NCBI RefSeq assembly: GCF_011758805.1
Contig: NZ_JAANOW010000001.1
Span: 744,001 to 808,000, forward strand
DNA from: Mycolicibacterium fluoranthenivorans
GTDB lineage: Bacteria; Actinomycetota; Actinomycetes; Mycobacteriales; Mycobacteriaceae
Reading direction: 5' to 3'
DNA: 64,000 bases
Position 1 is the stretch's first letter, and each line of letters begins with the position of its first letter. Positions 25,780-34,141 of the stretch are shown here, one piece after another. The notes under the pieces were generated by a model. The model did no database searches and was not told where the DNA came from. It saw nothing but the letters and a program-made list of their open reading frames with translations. The translations under genes and the position numbers were made by a program.

Positions 25780-26939
25780 CCCGCTTGCGCTTCGGCTATT
25801 TCATCGCCCCGTTCCACCGAGCCGGGATCAACCCGACGCTCGCGCTGCAGCGCGACCTCGAACTCATCGAGCACCTCGACGCGCTGGGCTATGACGAGGT
25901 GTGGATCGGTGAGCATCATTCGGCCGGCAGCGAGATCATCAGTTCTCCAGAGGTTTTCATCGCCGCCGCCGCCCAGCGCGCCAAGCGTATCCGGTTCGGT
26001 ACCGGCGTGATCTCGCTGTCGTATCACAATCCTCTGTGGGCGGCCGACCGGTTGATGTTGCTCGACCACCTCACCCACGGTCGCATCATCGGTGGTGTGG
26101 GGCCCGGTTCGCTGCCGACGGACTCGGCGATGATCGGCCTGACCCCGACCGACACCCGGGAACTGCTCGAGTCCAACCTCGACATCATGGTGCGGCTACT
26201 GGCCGGGGAAACTGTGACCGCCAAGACGCCGACCCACGAATTCTTCGACGCACAGCTGCAATTGGCGCCCTACGCCGACGGCGGGATACCGCTGTCGGTG
26301 GCAGCGGTCGCGTCGCCGACCGGTGCCCGGCTGGCCGGCAAACACGGGATCGGGTTGCTCTCGATCGGGGCCACGCTCACCGAGGCGGGGTTCGACGCGC
26401 TGGCGCACCATTGGAACGTCGCCGAGGAACGCGCCGCTGCCTTCGGGACCACCGTGGACCGCGGCAACTGGACGCTGGTCGGGCCCTTCCACGTCGCCGA
26501 GACCGACGCGCAGGCCCGCGCCGACGTCCGGTACGGGATCCAATCGTGGTTTAACTATTTCCAGAAGGTCGCGGCCTTCCCACAGATGACCATGCCCGGG
26601 GACAAGATCGACGAGATGATCGACACCATCAACGATCTGGGTGCCGGCGTGATCGGCACCCCGGAGCGGGCCCGCGCCCAGGTGCAGCGACTGTGGGATC
26701 AGTCCGGCGGATTCGGGTCGATGTTGCAGATGGCCGCCGACTGGGCGAATCCGGCAGCGACGAGGCGATCGGCGGAACTGTTCGCCGAGGAGGTCATGCC
26801 GCACTTCCAGGGACAGGCCCAGCCGACACTGAACGCCGCGGCGCGGGCGGGTCAGGTTCGGGAGGGTTTGGCGCAGACCCAGATCGACGCCATCACGCAT
26901 ATGACGCGCAAGTATGAGTCCGAGAAGGCCGGCGGGTAG
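25776..26939 (+). CDS. LLM-class flavin-dependent oxidoreductase
   Basis: 387 residues, luciferase-like TIM barrel: RFGYFIAPFHRAGINP at the N-terminus, DEVWIGEHHSAGSEIISSPEVFIAAAAQRAKRIRFGTGVISLSYHNPL, and GRIIGGVGPGSLPTDSAMIGL. Similar to limonene or alkane monooxygenase-type LLM proteins; it uses FMNH2 or F420. The open frame extends upstream, but ATG 25776 overlaps the ADH stop and begins the homology. It forms an ADH-LLM-methyltransferase run. Confidence 0.9.
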   Translation: MTRLRFGYFIAPFHRAGINPTLALQRDLELIEHLDALGYDEVWIGEHHSAGSEIISSPEVFIAAAAQRAKRIRFGTGVISLSYHNPLWAADRLMLLDHLTHGRIIGGVGPGSLPTDSAMIGLTPTDTRELLESNLDIMVRLLAGETVTAKTPTHEFFDAQLQLAPYADGGIPLSVAAVASPTGARLAGKHGIGLLSIGATLTEAGFDALAHHWNVAEERAAAFGTTVDRGNWTLVGPFHVAETDAQARADVRYGIQSWFNYFQKVAAFPQMTMPGDKIDEMIDTINDLGAGVIGTPERARAQVQRLWDQSGGFGSMLQMAADWANPAATRRSAELFAEEVMPHFQGQAQPTLNAAARAGQVREGLAQTQIDAITHMTRKYESEKAGG

Positions 26940-26950
26940 TTTCTTCTGCC

Positions 26951-27565
26951 ATGGGTACCCGATGGCAGAACGCGGACGCGCCGAGGGGTGACGACTACGA
27001 CGCCCGCTGGCGCACACTGTCGGCCAGCGGGCAGAGCGTCCACGGGGAGGCCGACCTGGCCGAATCCGTGCTGCGCGAGCACGGTGGCACCCGAGTCCTG
27101 GATGCCGGTTGCGGTACCGGACGGGTGGCCATCGAGTTGGCTGAGCGGGGGTTCTCGGTCGTGGGCGTCGATGCCGACCCGGCGATGCTGGACACGGCTC
27201 GCGCCAAGGCCCCGCACCTGGAATGGGTCCTGGCTGATCTGTCCGCCCCGGAGGCAGGGGTGGCCGGAGAGTTCGACCTCATCGTCGCGGCGGGAAACGT
27301 GATGATCTTCCTGGAACCGGGCACCGAGGCGCAGGTGGTGGCCGGACTGGCCGGGCACCTGGCGCCGGGTGGACTGCTCGTGTCCGGGTTCTCGCTACGC
27401 CCGCACAGGTTGTCGCTGGCCGACTACGACAGGTTCGCCACGGCCGCCGGTCTGGAACCGATGGCGAGGTGGTCGACCTGGGATCGTGCGGAGTTCACCG
27501 GCGGTGACTATGCGGTATCGGTACACCGGCGTGCGCCGCGACCGCCGGAGCGATCCAGTCGTTGA
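26951..27565 (+). CDS. Class I SAM-dependent methyltransferase
   Basis: 204 residues. SAM motif I VLDAGCGTGR at residues 49-58, motif II acidic residue in VVGVDADPAMLD, and a FDLIVAAGNVMIFL strand. Target unknown. ATG 26951, 11 bases after the LLM stop. The last 71 bases overlap the convergent tetR at 27495-28121, an unusually long tail-to-tail overlap. Confidence 0.88.
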   Translation: MGTRWQNADAPRGDDYDARWRTLSASGQSVHGEADLAESVLREHGGTRVLDAGCGTGRVAIELAERGFSVVGVDADPAMLDTARAKAPHLEWVLADLSAPEAGVAGEFDLIVAAGNVMIFLEPGTEAQVVAGLAGHLAPGGLLVSGFSLRPHRLSLADYDRFATAAGLEPMARWSTWDRAEFTGGDYAVSVHRRAPRPPERSSR

Positions 27566-28121
27566 GGAATGCACGTAAGGCGTGGCCCTGCCGGGCCGGC
27601 CGCCCCGGATCGACGATGAACGACTGCAGGATGCGCAGCATGAACTCGACCAGCTCGTCGAGTCCGCCATCGGCGAAGCCGGCTGCCGCCCAATCCACCC
27701 CGAAGCGCTGCAGGATCGAGCGTCCGAAACCGATGGCGATATCGGACGTCACGCCCGCGGTGAAGGCGCTGGCCTTTCCGGGCTGGAGCACCAGGCCGAG
27801 GTAGCGGTCGTGCGGCAACTGCTCGATGGTGTACGCGATCCCTTCGACGACGGCCTCGGTCGGATCGTCGATCGAACCCAGTTGGGCGGCAAGGCGATCG
27901 AGAAATCCGGCCACCGATGACACCGCGGTCGCGGCCAACAGCGTCTCGTGGGTGGGGAAGTACCGGTAGATCGTCTGGCGGGTGACGCCGAGGGTTTGGG
28001 CCACCTCCGACACGCTCACGGTGCCGCGGGCGTCGATGGCGCTGCGCGACGTCTCGATGATGCGGCGTACCGCCTCGTCGTCGTCGACCGGGATGTCACC
28101 GGACCAGCCGTGCCTGCGCAT
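27495..28121 (-). CDS. TetR-family regulator divergent from Rieske oxygenase
   Basis: 208 residues. HTH: VSVSEVAQTLGVTRQTIYRYFPTHETLLAATA. Paralogous to the TetR at 20406-21008 (see shared segments there). ATG 28121 is 69 bases from the Rieske oxygenase start, with a palindrome between them, so it most likely represses that gene. The 3' part lies over the end of the methyltransferase gene. Confidence 0.88.
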   Translation of the reverse strand: MRRHGWSGDIPVDDDEAVRRIIETSRSAIDARGTVSVSEVAQTLGVTRQTIYRYFPTHETLLAATAVSSVAGFLDRLAAQLGSIDDPTEAVVEGIAYTIEQLPHDRYLGLVLQPGKASAFTAGVTSDIAIGFGRSILQRFGVDWAAAGFADGGLDELVEFMLRILQSFIVDPGRPARQGHALRAFLNDWIAPAVAAHAGVPIPHSHRR

Positions 28122-28153
28122 CCGACGATCGTCGCACGGATCCGGCCCAAAGC

Positions 28154-28186
28154 TTGACAGTACAGTTAGTCATGAATGTATGGTCA
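28154..28186 (+). promoter_or_regulatory. Promoter and overlapping imperfect operator for the Rieske oxygenase gene
   Basis: TTGACA at 28154-28159 is followed by a TATGGT-like -10 at 28179-28184, giving a start near ATG 28191 (leaderless). Overlapping it, TGAC (28155-28158) / GTCA (28183-28186) and TACA (28161-28164) / TGTA (28177-28180) form an imperfect 32-bp palindrome, a likely site for the divergent TetR. Confidence 0.45.
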
Positions 28187-28190
28187 GATT

Positions 28191-29354
28191 ATGGTTCTCA
28201 GCCCGGCGAGCAGCGCCGACGAATCCCTGACCCGGCGTGCCCTGCAGCACGCACTCGACGGCACGACCGATATGGCCGATGCCGTGCTCAAGGTGCCGCT
28301 GCACTACTACCGCGATCCCAAGATCACCGAGATCGAGGAGTCGCAGATCCTGCGCCGGGTGCCGCTGGCGATCGTTCCGTCGGCCCAGCTCCCGAAGAAC
28401 AACGACTTCGTGGTCCGCTCCGTGCTTGGCGACTCGCTGCTGGTGACGCGGGACCGGAGCGGTCTCGCCCATGTCTTCCTGAACTACTGCCGGCACCGGG
28501 GGGCGATGCCGGCCTGCGGTTCGGGTAACGCGTCGCGTTTCGTGTGCCCCTACCACGCCTGGACCTACCGCAACACCGGCGAACTGTTCATGGTGCCGGG
28601 CAAATCCGGGTTCGACACCATGGACAACGCCGACTACGGACTGGTCGAACTCCCCTCGCAGGAACGGTACGGGTTCATCTGGGCGGTCCTCACCGCGGAT
28701 GCCGCCATCGATCTCGACGCTCACCTGGGTCCGTTGGGACCTGAACTGGCGCAATGGAATTACGAGAGCTATGGCTACCACACCGATCGGGAGTTCTCCT
28801 CGGAGGTGTCGTGGAAAGGCGCGTTGGAGGCGTTTGCCGAGGGCTACCATTTCCCGTTCGTGCACGGCGAGAGCCTGATCGGGCAGAACACCCTGCCGAA
28901 CACGGCCATCTACGACGAGTTCGGCAAGCACCATCGGATCGGCTTCCCGTTCACCTGGATCAAGAACCTCGCGGAGGATTCGGTGGCTGCGCTGGAGCCG
29001 TCGGCCAACATGGGGGTCATCTACTGGGTGTATCCCAACCTCATCCTGGCCAACAGTCCGGTCGGGGTGGAGATCATCGACATGCTGCCCGAGGGTGAGC
29101 CGACGCGGTGTACGGTCCGGCACAGCTGGATGGGCCGCATCCCGGCGATCGATGACGATATGCGCGCTCTCTACGACACCGTCTACGAGGGCGTGCACGC
29201 CGCGGTGCGCGACGAGGATTTCGCGATGTTGCCGCAGTGCGGCGAGGGCGTTCGGCACGGCCAGCACGACCACATGATCATCGGACGCAACGAGATCGCC
29301 GTGCAGCACATGATCAAGGTGTTCGCCCAGGAGTTGGGTGTCGCGCTGGCCTGA
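28191..29354 (+). CDS. Aromatic ring-hydroxylating dioxygenase, large (Rieske) subunit
   Basis: About 387 residues from ATG 28191; an upstream in-frame ATG at 28176 lies inside the presumed promoter. The Rieske [2Fe-2S] ligands are CRHRG (C100/H102) and CPYHAW (C119/H122). The catalytic-domain iron site EAFAEGYHFPFVHGES supplies the two His. It is similar to RHO alpha subunits acting on aromatic or steroid-like rings. No small subunit or reductase is adjacent, so it must use general electron donors. It lies at the edge of the 28-38 kb catabolic cluster and is controlled by the divergent TetR. Confidence 0.88.
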   Translation: MVLSPASSADESLTRRALQHALDGTTDMADAVLKVPLHYYRDPKITEIEESQILRRVPLAIVPSAQLPKNNDFVVRSVLGDSLLVTRDRSGLAHVFLNYCRHRGAMPACGSGNASRFVCPYHAWTYRNTGELFMVPGKSGFDTMDNADYGLVELPSQERYGFIWAVLTADAAIDLDAHLGPLGPELAQWNYESYGYHTDREFSSEVSWKGALEAFAEGYHFPFVHGESLIGQNTLPNTAIYDEFGKHHRIGFPFTWIKNLAEDSVAALEPSANMGVIYWVYPNLILANSPVGVEIIDMLPEGEPTRCTVRHSWMGRIPAIDDDMRALYDTVYEGVHAAVRDEDFAMLPQCGEGVRHGQHDHMIIGRNEIAVQHMIKVFAQELGVALA

Positions 29355-29366
29355 ACACCCGCCGGC

Positions 29367-31178
29367 TCATCGAGGCGCGGCGACGTCGAGCACCATGAGG
29401 GCCGAGGAGAACTGAACGGTGGCGGCCGGATCGCCGAGGTCGACGCCGCACAACCGCTCGATGCGCCGCAATCGCTGCGCCACGGTGTTCGGGTGGATCA
29501 TGAGTCTCTGGGCGGTCACGTTGCGGTCCTGCTTACACACGAAGTGGGTGTGCAGCGTCGAGACCAGATCGGTGCGGTGGGCGGCATCGTATTCGAGCAA
29601 CGGGCCCAGCGTCCGGGTGGCGTAGGCCAAGAGCTTGGCCGGATCATCAAGTTGGAGAAGCAATCCGACGACACCGAGATCCTCCAGGCCGACGACGGAA
29701 TCGGTGCGGCCGGCCCGAACGGCGATCTCCAAGGCGCCTTTGGCGATTCGATACGCGTCACCGTATTCGGTCGCCTGGGCGGGCGAGACGGCGATGGTCG
29801 CGGTGACATCCGGCGCCGCCCGGGCCATCGCTCGGTGGACCATGACGCCTGGCGGCACGTCGGTACCGGTGGCGTCGGGCCACAGCGCGACCAGCACTCC
29901 ACCGTGCATGGCGACCAGTGGACGCGGCTGATAACCCGATGCCACTTCGGTGACCGCCGACAGCGCACGCTGCCACGCCTGTCGGGTGGCCACTTCGCCG
30001 GAGCCGGTGAGGGTGGCGACGATCGCGATATGTGCCACGGTGAGGTCGTGACCCAGGCGCTGGGCGCGCTCCACCAACTGCGGTGTCAGTTGCCCGCTGC
30101 CGGTCAGCACATCGGTCAGCAACTCCCCGCGCACCCGGTGCTCCACTTCCGCTGCTGTCTGCACGCGCAACAATTCCACCGAGATCACGATGGACGCGTG
30201 CTCCACCGCGCGAATCTGCAGGGGGTCAAGCGAATCCAGGGTTCCGGGAAACCAGATCCGCGCCGCCACCTCGCTGCCGAGTCGCACGCTTGCGACGAGC
30301 CAACCGGTGGGAACACCCGCACCGTCGACGGCCTCGGCGACAGTGGCCGTGGACGCGGTGGGCTCGCCGTCGGACATCGCGGAACGTACGGCGGCGGTGG
30401 GATAGTCGACGCCATCGGAGGAGCGGGCGATCTCGCCCTGGCGGGCGTCATCGATGAGCACGGGCCGGCCGATCAGGTCGCTGAGGGCGTCGGCGATGCC
30501 TCCGATGCCGCCGGAGCGCAAGGTGACCGCCAGCAGCCGCTCGTGGATCTGTTCCGAACGCGCGAGAGCGTCGCGTTGTTCGCGCAGTGAGCCCGTCAAG
30601 GCGCGTAGCTCGTCGAGTCGGCGTGCCGAGGTCAACGCGATGGCCGCATGGTTGGCGAGCAGGATCAACCGTTCGATCTCGTAGCGGGTGAAGGTGTGTA
30701 CCGAGGCGTAGTAGCCGTTGAGCGTCCCGAGTACCTCGGTGCCGGCGATCAGGGGTACGGCGACGATGGCCCGGTAGCCCTGGTCCTGTGCCACGCCGGC
30801 CCAGAGCGCGAATTCGGGTTCGATCCGCACATCACGGATGGCCACGGGCTCACCCGTGTGGAAGGCCCGAGTCGACGGTGAGCCGCTGTTCAGCCGGATG
30901 GGTCGGTCGGAATTGACCCGTCGGACGTACTCCTCGGACAGTCCGCTCCAGCCCTGTACCTCCAGTCGCTCCCGGGCCGCATCGGGGACGAGCACGCCGC
31001 AGAAGTCGAAGCCCAGCAGCGTCCTGGCCGTATCCGCGACCAGGCAGAGCACCTCGGGCAGGTCGGTCTCGGCACCGGCCCGCGCGCTGAGGGTGCGCAA
31101 GGCGGCCAGCCACGTCACGAGTTCCGCGCCCGGCCGCTCGTGGCCCGTCGATACCGTCACCTGAACAGTGTCTCGCAT
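29367..31178 (-). CDS. GAF-domain PucR/CdaR-type transcriptional activator
   Basis: 603 residues. N-terminal GAF sensor domain (about 25-190: DLPEVLCLVADTARTLLGFDFCGVLV, AIVAVPLIAGTEVLGTLNGYYA), a central CdaR GGDEF-like region (HIAIVATLTGSGEV...), and a C-terminal PucR HTH_30 (LLEYDAAHRTDLVSTLHTHFVCKQDRNVTAQRLMIHPNTVAQRLRRIERL, about 530-590). PucR-type proteins usually activate adjacent catabolic genes. It is divergent from the aldehyde dehydrogenase run with two palindromes between. Start GTG or ATG near 31178. Confidence 0.9.
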   Translation of the reverse strand: MRDTVQVTVSTGHERPGAELVTWLAALRTLSARAGAETDLPEVLCLVADTARTLLGFDFCGVLVPDAARERLEVQGWSGLSEEYVRRVNSDRPIRLNSGSPSTRAFHTGEPVAIRDVRIEPEFALWAGVAQDQGYRAIVAVPLIAGTEVLGTLNGYYASVHTFTRYEIERLILLANHAAIALTSARRLDELRALTGSLREQRDALARSEQIHERLLAVTLRSGGIGGIADALSDLIGRPVLIDDARQGEIARSSDGVDYPTAAVRSAMSDGEPTASTATVAEAVDGAGVPTGWLVASVRLGSEVAARIWFPGTLDSLDPLQIRAVEHASIVISVELLRVQTAAEVEHRVRGELLTDVLTGSGQLTPQLVERAQRLGHDLTVAHIAIVATLTGSGEVATRQAWQRALSAVTEVASGYQPRPLVAMHGGVLVALWPDATGTDVPPGVMVHRAMARAAPDVTATIAVSPAQATEYGDAYRIAKGALEIAVRAGRTDSVVGLEDLGVVGLLLQLDDPAKLLAYATRTLGPLLEYDAAHRTDLVSTLHTHFVCKQDRNVTAQRLMIHPNTVAQRLRRIERLCGVDLGDPAATVQFSSALMVLDVAAPR

Positions 31179-31180
31179 AG

Positions 31181-31200
31181 ATGTATGTCTGTGGATACAT
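31181..31200. promoter_or_regulatory. Inverted repeat ATGTAT / ATACAT upstream of PucR gene
   Basis: Six-base arms around an 8-base spacer immediately upstream of the PucR start. The spacer contains GTCTG, also found in the second palindrome at 31216-31231. Confidence 0.45.
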
Positions 31201-31215
31201 AAAAGACAATCAAGT

Positions 31216-31231
31216 ATGTCTGTTCAGACAT
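31216..31231. promoter_or_regulatory. Perfect palindrome ATGTCTGTTCAGACAT in the divergent region
   Basis: Seven-base perfect arms around TT, 36 bases upstream of the aldehyde dehydrogenase ATG. Likely binding site for the PucR-type regulator. It contains an in-frame ATG (31216), which I reject as the ALDH start for this reason. Confidence 0.6.
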
Positions 31232-31266
31232 TGAAGGCGAATGCCGATGTGACGACACTCATATCC

Positions 31267-32754
31267 ATGACCCAAGTCTCACCGGCCACCGCGCCCCCGG
31301 CATCGCTGCCCGGTCAGTTCCGCGACATTCTCAACCCGGCCACCGGCGAAGTGCTCACCACGATCCCTGAACAGGGCGAGATCGACGTCGATGCCGCGGT
31401 CGCGACAGCGCGGGCGGCGTTCGAGGACGGACCGTGGCCGAACATGGTGCGCAGTGAGCGCGCCAAACTCCTGCTGCGCATCGCCGATGCCATCGAGGAC
31501 TCCAGTGAGCAGCTCTACACCCTCGAGGCACGTAACAACGGGCGGCCGATCACCGAGACCCGTGCCCAGCTGTCCCGTGTTCCGGAATGGTTCCGCTACA
31601 ACGCCGGTCTTCTGGCCGCCCAACGCCAGGCCGTACTGCCCGGCGACGGCCCGTACCTGACCTATCAGCAGAGGCTGCCGCTCGGCGTATGCGGCATCAT
31701 CACCCCGTTCAACCACCCCATGCTCATCCTGGCGCGCAGCCTGTCCGCCGCCCTCGCCAACGGAAACACCGTGGTGGTGAAGCCGTCCGAACTGACCCCA
31801 CTGACCACCCTCGCACTTGCCGACATCCTCACCCGTGCCGGACTGCCCGAGGGTGTGGTCAACGTCGTGACCGGTGCACGGGAGGCGGGGCGACGGCTCA
31901 CCAACCACCCCGACGTCGCCAAGATCACCCTCACCGGCGGCACCGAAGCGGGCCGATCCGCTGCCATCGCGACCGCGTCCCGATTTGCGCGGATCACCGC
32001 CGAACTCGGCGGTAAGACACCGGTGCTGCTCTTCGACGATGTCGACCCCAGCGTCGCGGCCGAGGGTGCGGCGTTCGCCGCCTTCGTCGCCGCCGGTCAA
32101 TCCTGTGTCGCCGGATCGCGATTCCTGGTGCAGCGCGGCATCTACGACGAATTCGTCGCGGCGCTCACCGCGCGTGCGCAGGCGATTCGGCTCGGCGATC
32201 CGGGGCTGCCGAGCACGCAGATGGGTCCGCTCATCAGTGCCCGCCAGCGTGACAAGGTCGTCGCGCTGATCCAGACCGGTCTGGACGACGGCGCGACCTT
32301 GACCGCCGGTGGACAGGCACCGGCGCTGCCGGACCCGTTCGACAAGGGCTTCTTCCTCTCACCCACCGTGCTGTCGGACGCCACCATGGAGATGACGGTC
32401 GCTCGCGAAGAGATCTTCGGACCGGTGGCCGTGGTGATCCCCTTCGACGACGAGCACGATGCCGTGCGGATGGCCAACGACAACCCGTACGGGCTGGGCG
32501 CCGGCGTGTGGACCACCGATGTGAGCCGTGCTCACCGCGTCGCGGCGCGCATCGAGGCGGGCATGGTGTGGGTCAACGATCACCACCGGCTCGAACCTTC
32601 CCTCCCGTGGGGCGGCATCAAAGAGTCGGGGTCTGGAAAAGACGCCGGCACAGAGTCTTTCGATGACTTCTCCTGGATCAAGACAATCGTCGTGCGGACC
32701 GCGGCCGACCACGTCGACTGGTACGGCGACCAGCCGCAGCGCCGATTGAACTGA
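31267..32754 (+). CDS. Aldehyde dehydrogenase (NAD(P)+)
   Basis: 495 residues from ATG 31267. Conserved ALDH elements: GIITPFNHPMLI, NTVVVKPSELTPLTTL, TLTGGTEAGR, catalytic Glu in AELGGKTPVL, catalytic Cys in GQSCVAGSRF, and EEIFGPVAVVIPF. Oxidises an aldehyde or semialdehyde to the acid. First gene of the six-gene catabolic run and divergent from its presumed activator. In-frame upstream ATGs (31168, 31216) lie over the operators. Confidence 0.92.
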   Translation: MTQVSPATAPPASLPGQFRDILNPATGEVLTTIPEQGEIDVDAAVATARAAFEDGPWPNMVRSERAKLLLRIADAIEDSSEQLYTLEARNNGRPITETRAQLSRVPEWFRYNAGLLAAQRQAVLPGDGPYLTYQQRLPLGVCGIITPFNHPMLILARSLSAALANGNTVVVKPSELTPLTTLALADILTRAGLPEGVVNVVTGAREAGRRLTNHPDVAKITLTGGTEAGRSAAIATASRFARITAELGGKTPVLLFDDVDPSVAAEGAAFAAFVAAGQSCVAGSRFLVQRGIYDEFVAALTARAQAIRLGDPGLPSTQMGPLISARQRDKVVALIQTGLDDGATLTAGGQAPALPDPFDKGFFLSPTVLSDATMEMTVAREEIFGPVAVVIPFDDEHDAVRMANDNPYGLGAGVWTTDVSRAHRVAARIEAGMVWVNDHHRLEPSLPWGGIKESGSGKDAGTESFDDFSWIKTIVVRTAADHVDWYGDQPQRRLN

Positions 32755-32785
32755 CCCGCATCCCCATACCCCGAAAGGCACCACC

Positions 32786-34141
32786 ATGTCCGCAGGACGT
32801 TGGCACCACGACATCACCCGAACGCAATGGCTCGTGCTGGCAGGGACCACCTTGGGCTGGGGTCTGGACGGCTTCGCCGGCAGTCTCTACGTCCTGGTGC
32901 TCGGGCCCGCCATGACCGAACTGCTTCCGCACAGCGGTATCGGCGTCGACGGCGCGGCGATCGGCTTCTACGGAGGTATGACCGTCGCGCTGTTCCTCGC
33001 CGGATGGGCCACCGGCGGAATCCTGTTCGGCATGCTCGCCGACTACTTCGGCCGCACCCGGGTGCTCTCGATCGGCATTCTCACCTATGCGGTGTTCAGT
33101 GCCCTGGCGGTCTTCGCCGATACCTGGTGGCAGCTGGGCCTGCTGAGGTTCATCGCCGGCCTCGGGTCAGGTGTCGAGGCGCCGGTGGGTGCGGCGCTGA
33201 TCGCCGAAACCTGGCGCAACCGCTTCCGGGCGCGCGCAGGCGGGGTGATGATGGCCGGATATGCGGGCGGGTTCTTCATGGCGGCCGCGGCCTACGCACT
33301 ACTGGGCGATCACGGGTGGCGCGCCATGATGCTGCTCGCCGGTATCCCCGCCCTGGTGGTCTGGTTCATCCGCCGCTACGTGCCAGAGCCGCCGGAGATC
33401 GGCGCGCACCTGGAAGCACGCAAGGAGCGAAAGGCGCTCGGCCACCACCACGATCAGGACCGGTTCGTGCTGGGTCGGCTGTTCAGCCCGCCGCTGCTGC
33501 ATCCCATGCTGGTCTGCACCGCCCTGGCCACCGGAGCGCTCATCGCCTTCTGGAGTGTGTCGACGTGGTACCCGCAGATCATCAGGCAGATGACCACAGC
33601 CGAGGGCCTCGCCCGGACGGTGGCCGATCATCGGGTCGCGGTGGCCGCGATGCTGTTCAACGCGGGCGGCATCATCGGTTACGCCGCATGGGGTTTCGTC
33701 GCCGACGCCATCGGCCGCAAAAGAGCCTTCCTCATCAGTTTCGGGGTCTCGGCGGTCACCATCGGCTGGTCGTTCCCGTTCGAACGCAGTTATCCCGAGA
33801 TGTTGATCGCGATGCCGCTTCTGGGTTTCGGATTGTTCGGCGCGCTATCGGGCACCTTCATCTACGGGCCCGAACTGTTCCCGCCCAGTGTGCGAGCCAC
33901 CGCACTGGCGGTGTGCAACAGCGTCGGTCGCTACGTCACCGCCCTGGGACCCCTGACAGCCGGGGTGATCGCCGCATCCTGGTTCGACGGAAACCTGGGC
34001 ATCGCCACGGCATCGGTATCGGCGATCGGCCTGATCGCCGTGATCGGCCTGGCCTTCGCGCGTGAAACGCGCGGTACGCCCATGCCCGTCGACGGCCCCG
34101 CTGACCACATCATCCCGCTGAGCGAAAAGAGCGCGTCATGA
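32786..34141 (+). CDS. MFS transporter (aromatic-acid / sugar porter type)
   Basis: 451 residues, 12 predicted helices. The loop 2-3 signature GMLADYFGRTRVLSIG and the repeat GFVADAIGRKRAFLISFG are MFS_1/sugar-porter marks. RFIAGLGSGVEAPVGAALIAETW is the helix-4 motif seen in aromatic acid:H+ symporters. Probably imports the pathway substrate. ATG 32786 has GAAAGG upstream. The stop overlaps the next gene in ATGA. Confidence 0.88.
   Translation: MSAGRWHHDITRTQWLVLAGTTLGWGLDGFAGSLYVLVLGPAMTELLPHSGIGVDGAAIGFYGGMTVALFLAGWATGGILFGMLADYFGRTRVLSIGILTYAVFSALAVFADTWWQLGLLRFIAGLGSGVEAPVGAALIAETWRNRFRARAGGVMMAGYAGGFFMAAAAYALLGDHGWRAMMLLAGIPALVVWFIRRYVPEPPEIGAHLEARKERKALGHHHDQDRFVLGRLFSPPLLHPMLVCTALATGALIAFWSVSTWYPQIIRQMTTAEGLARTVADHRVAVAAMLFNAGGIIGYAAWGFVADAIGRKRAFLISFGVSAVTIGWSFPFERSYPEMLIAMPLLGFGLFGALSGTFIYGPELFPPSVRATALAVCNSVGRYVTALGPLTAGVIAASWFDGNLGIATASVSAIGLIAVIGLAFARETRGTPMPVDGPADHIIPLSEKSAS

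Noticed and set aside
31168..31266. N-terminal extension of the aldehyde dehydrogenase to ATG 31168 or 31216
   Set aside because: It would place coding sequence over both palindromes and beyond the usual ALDH start; it has no ribosome site or homology.
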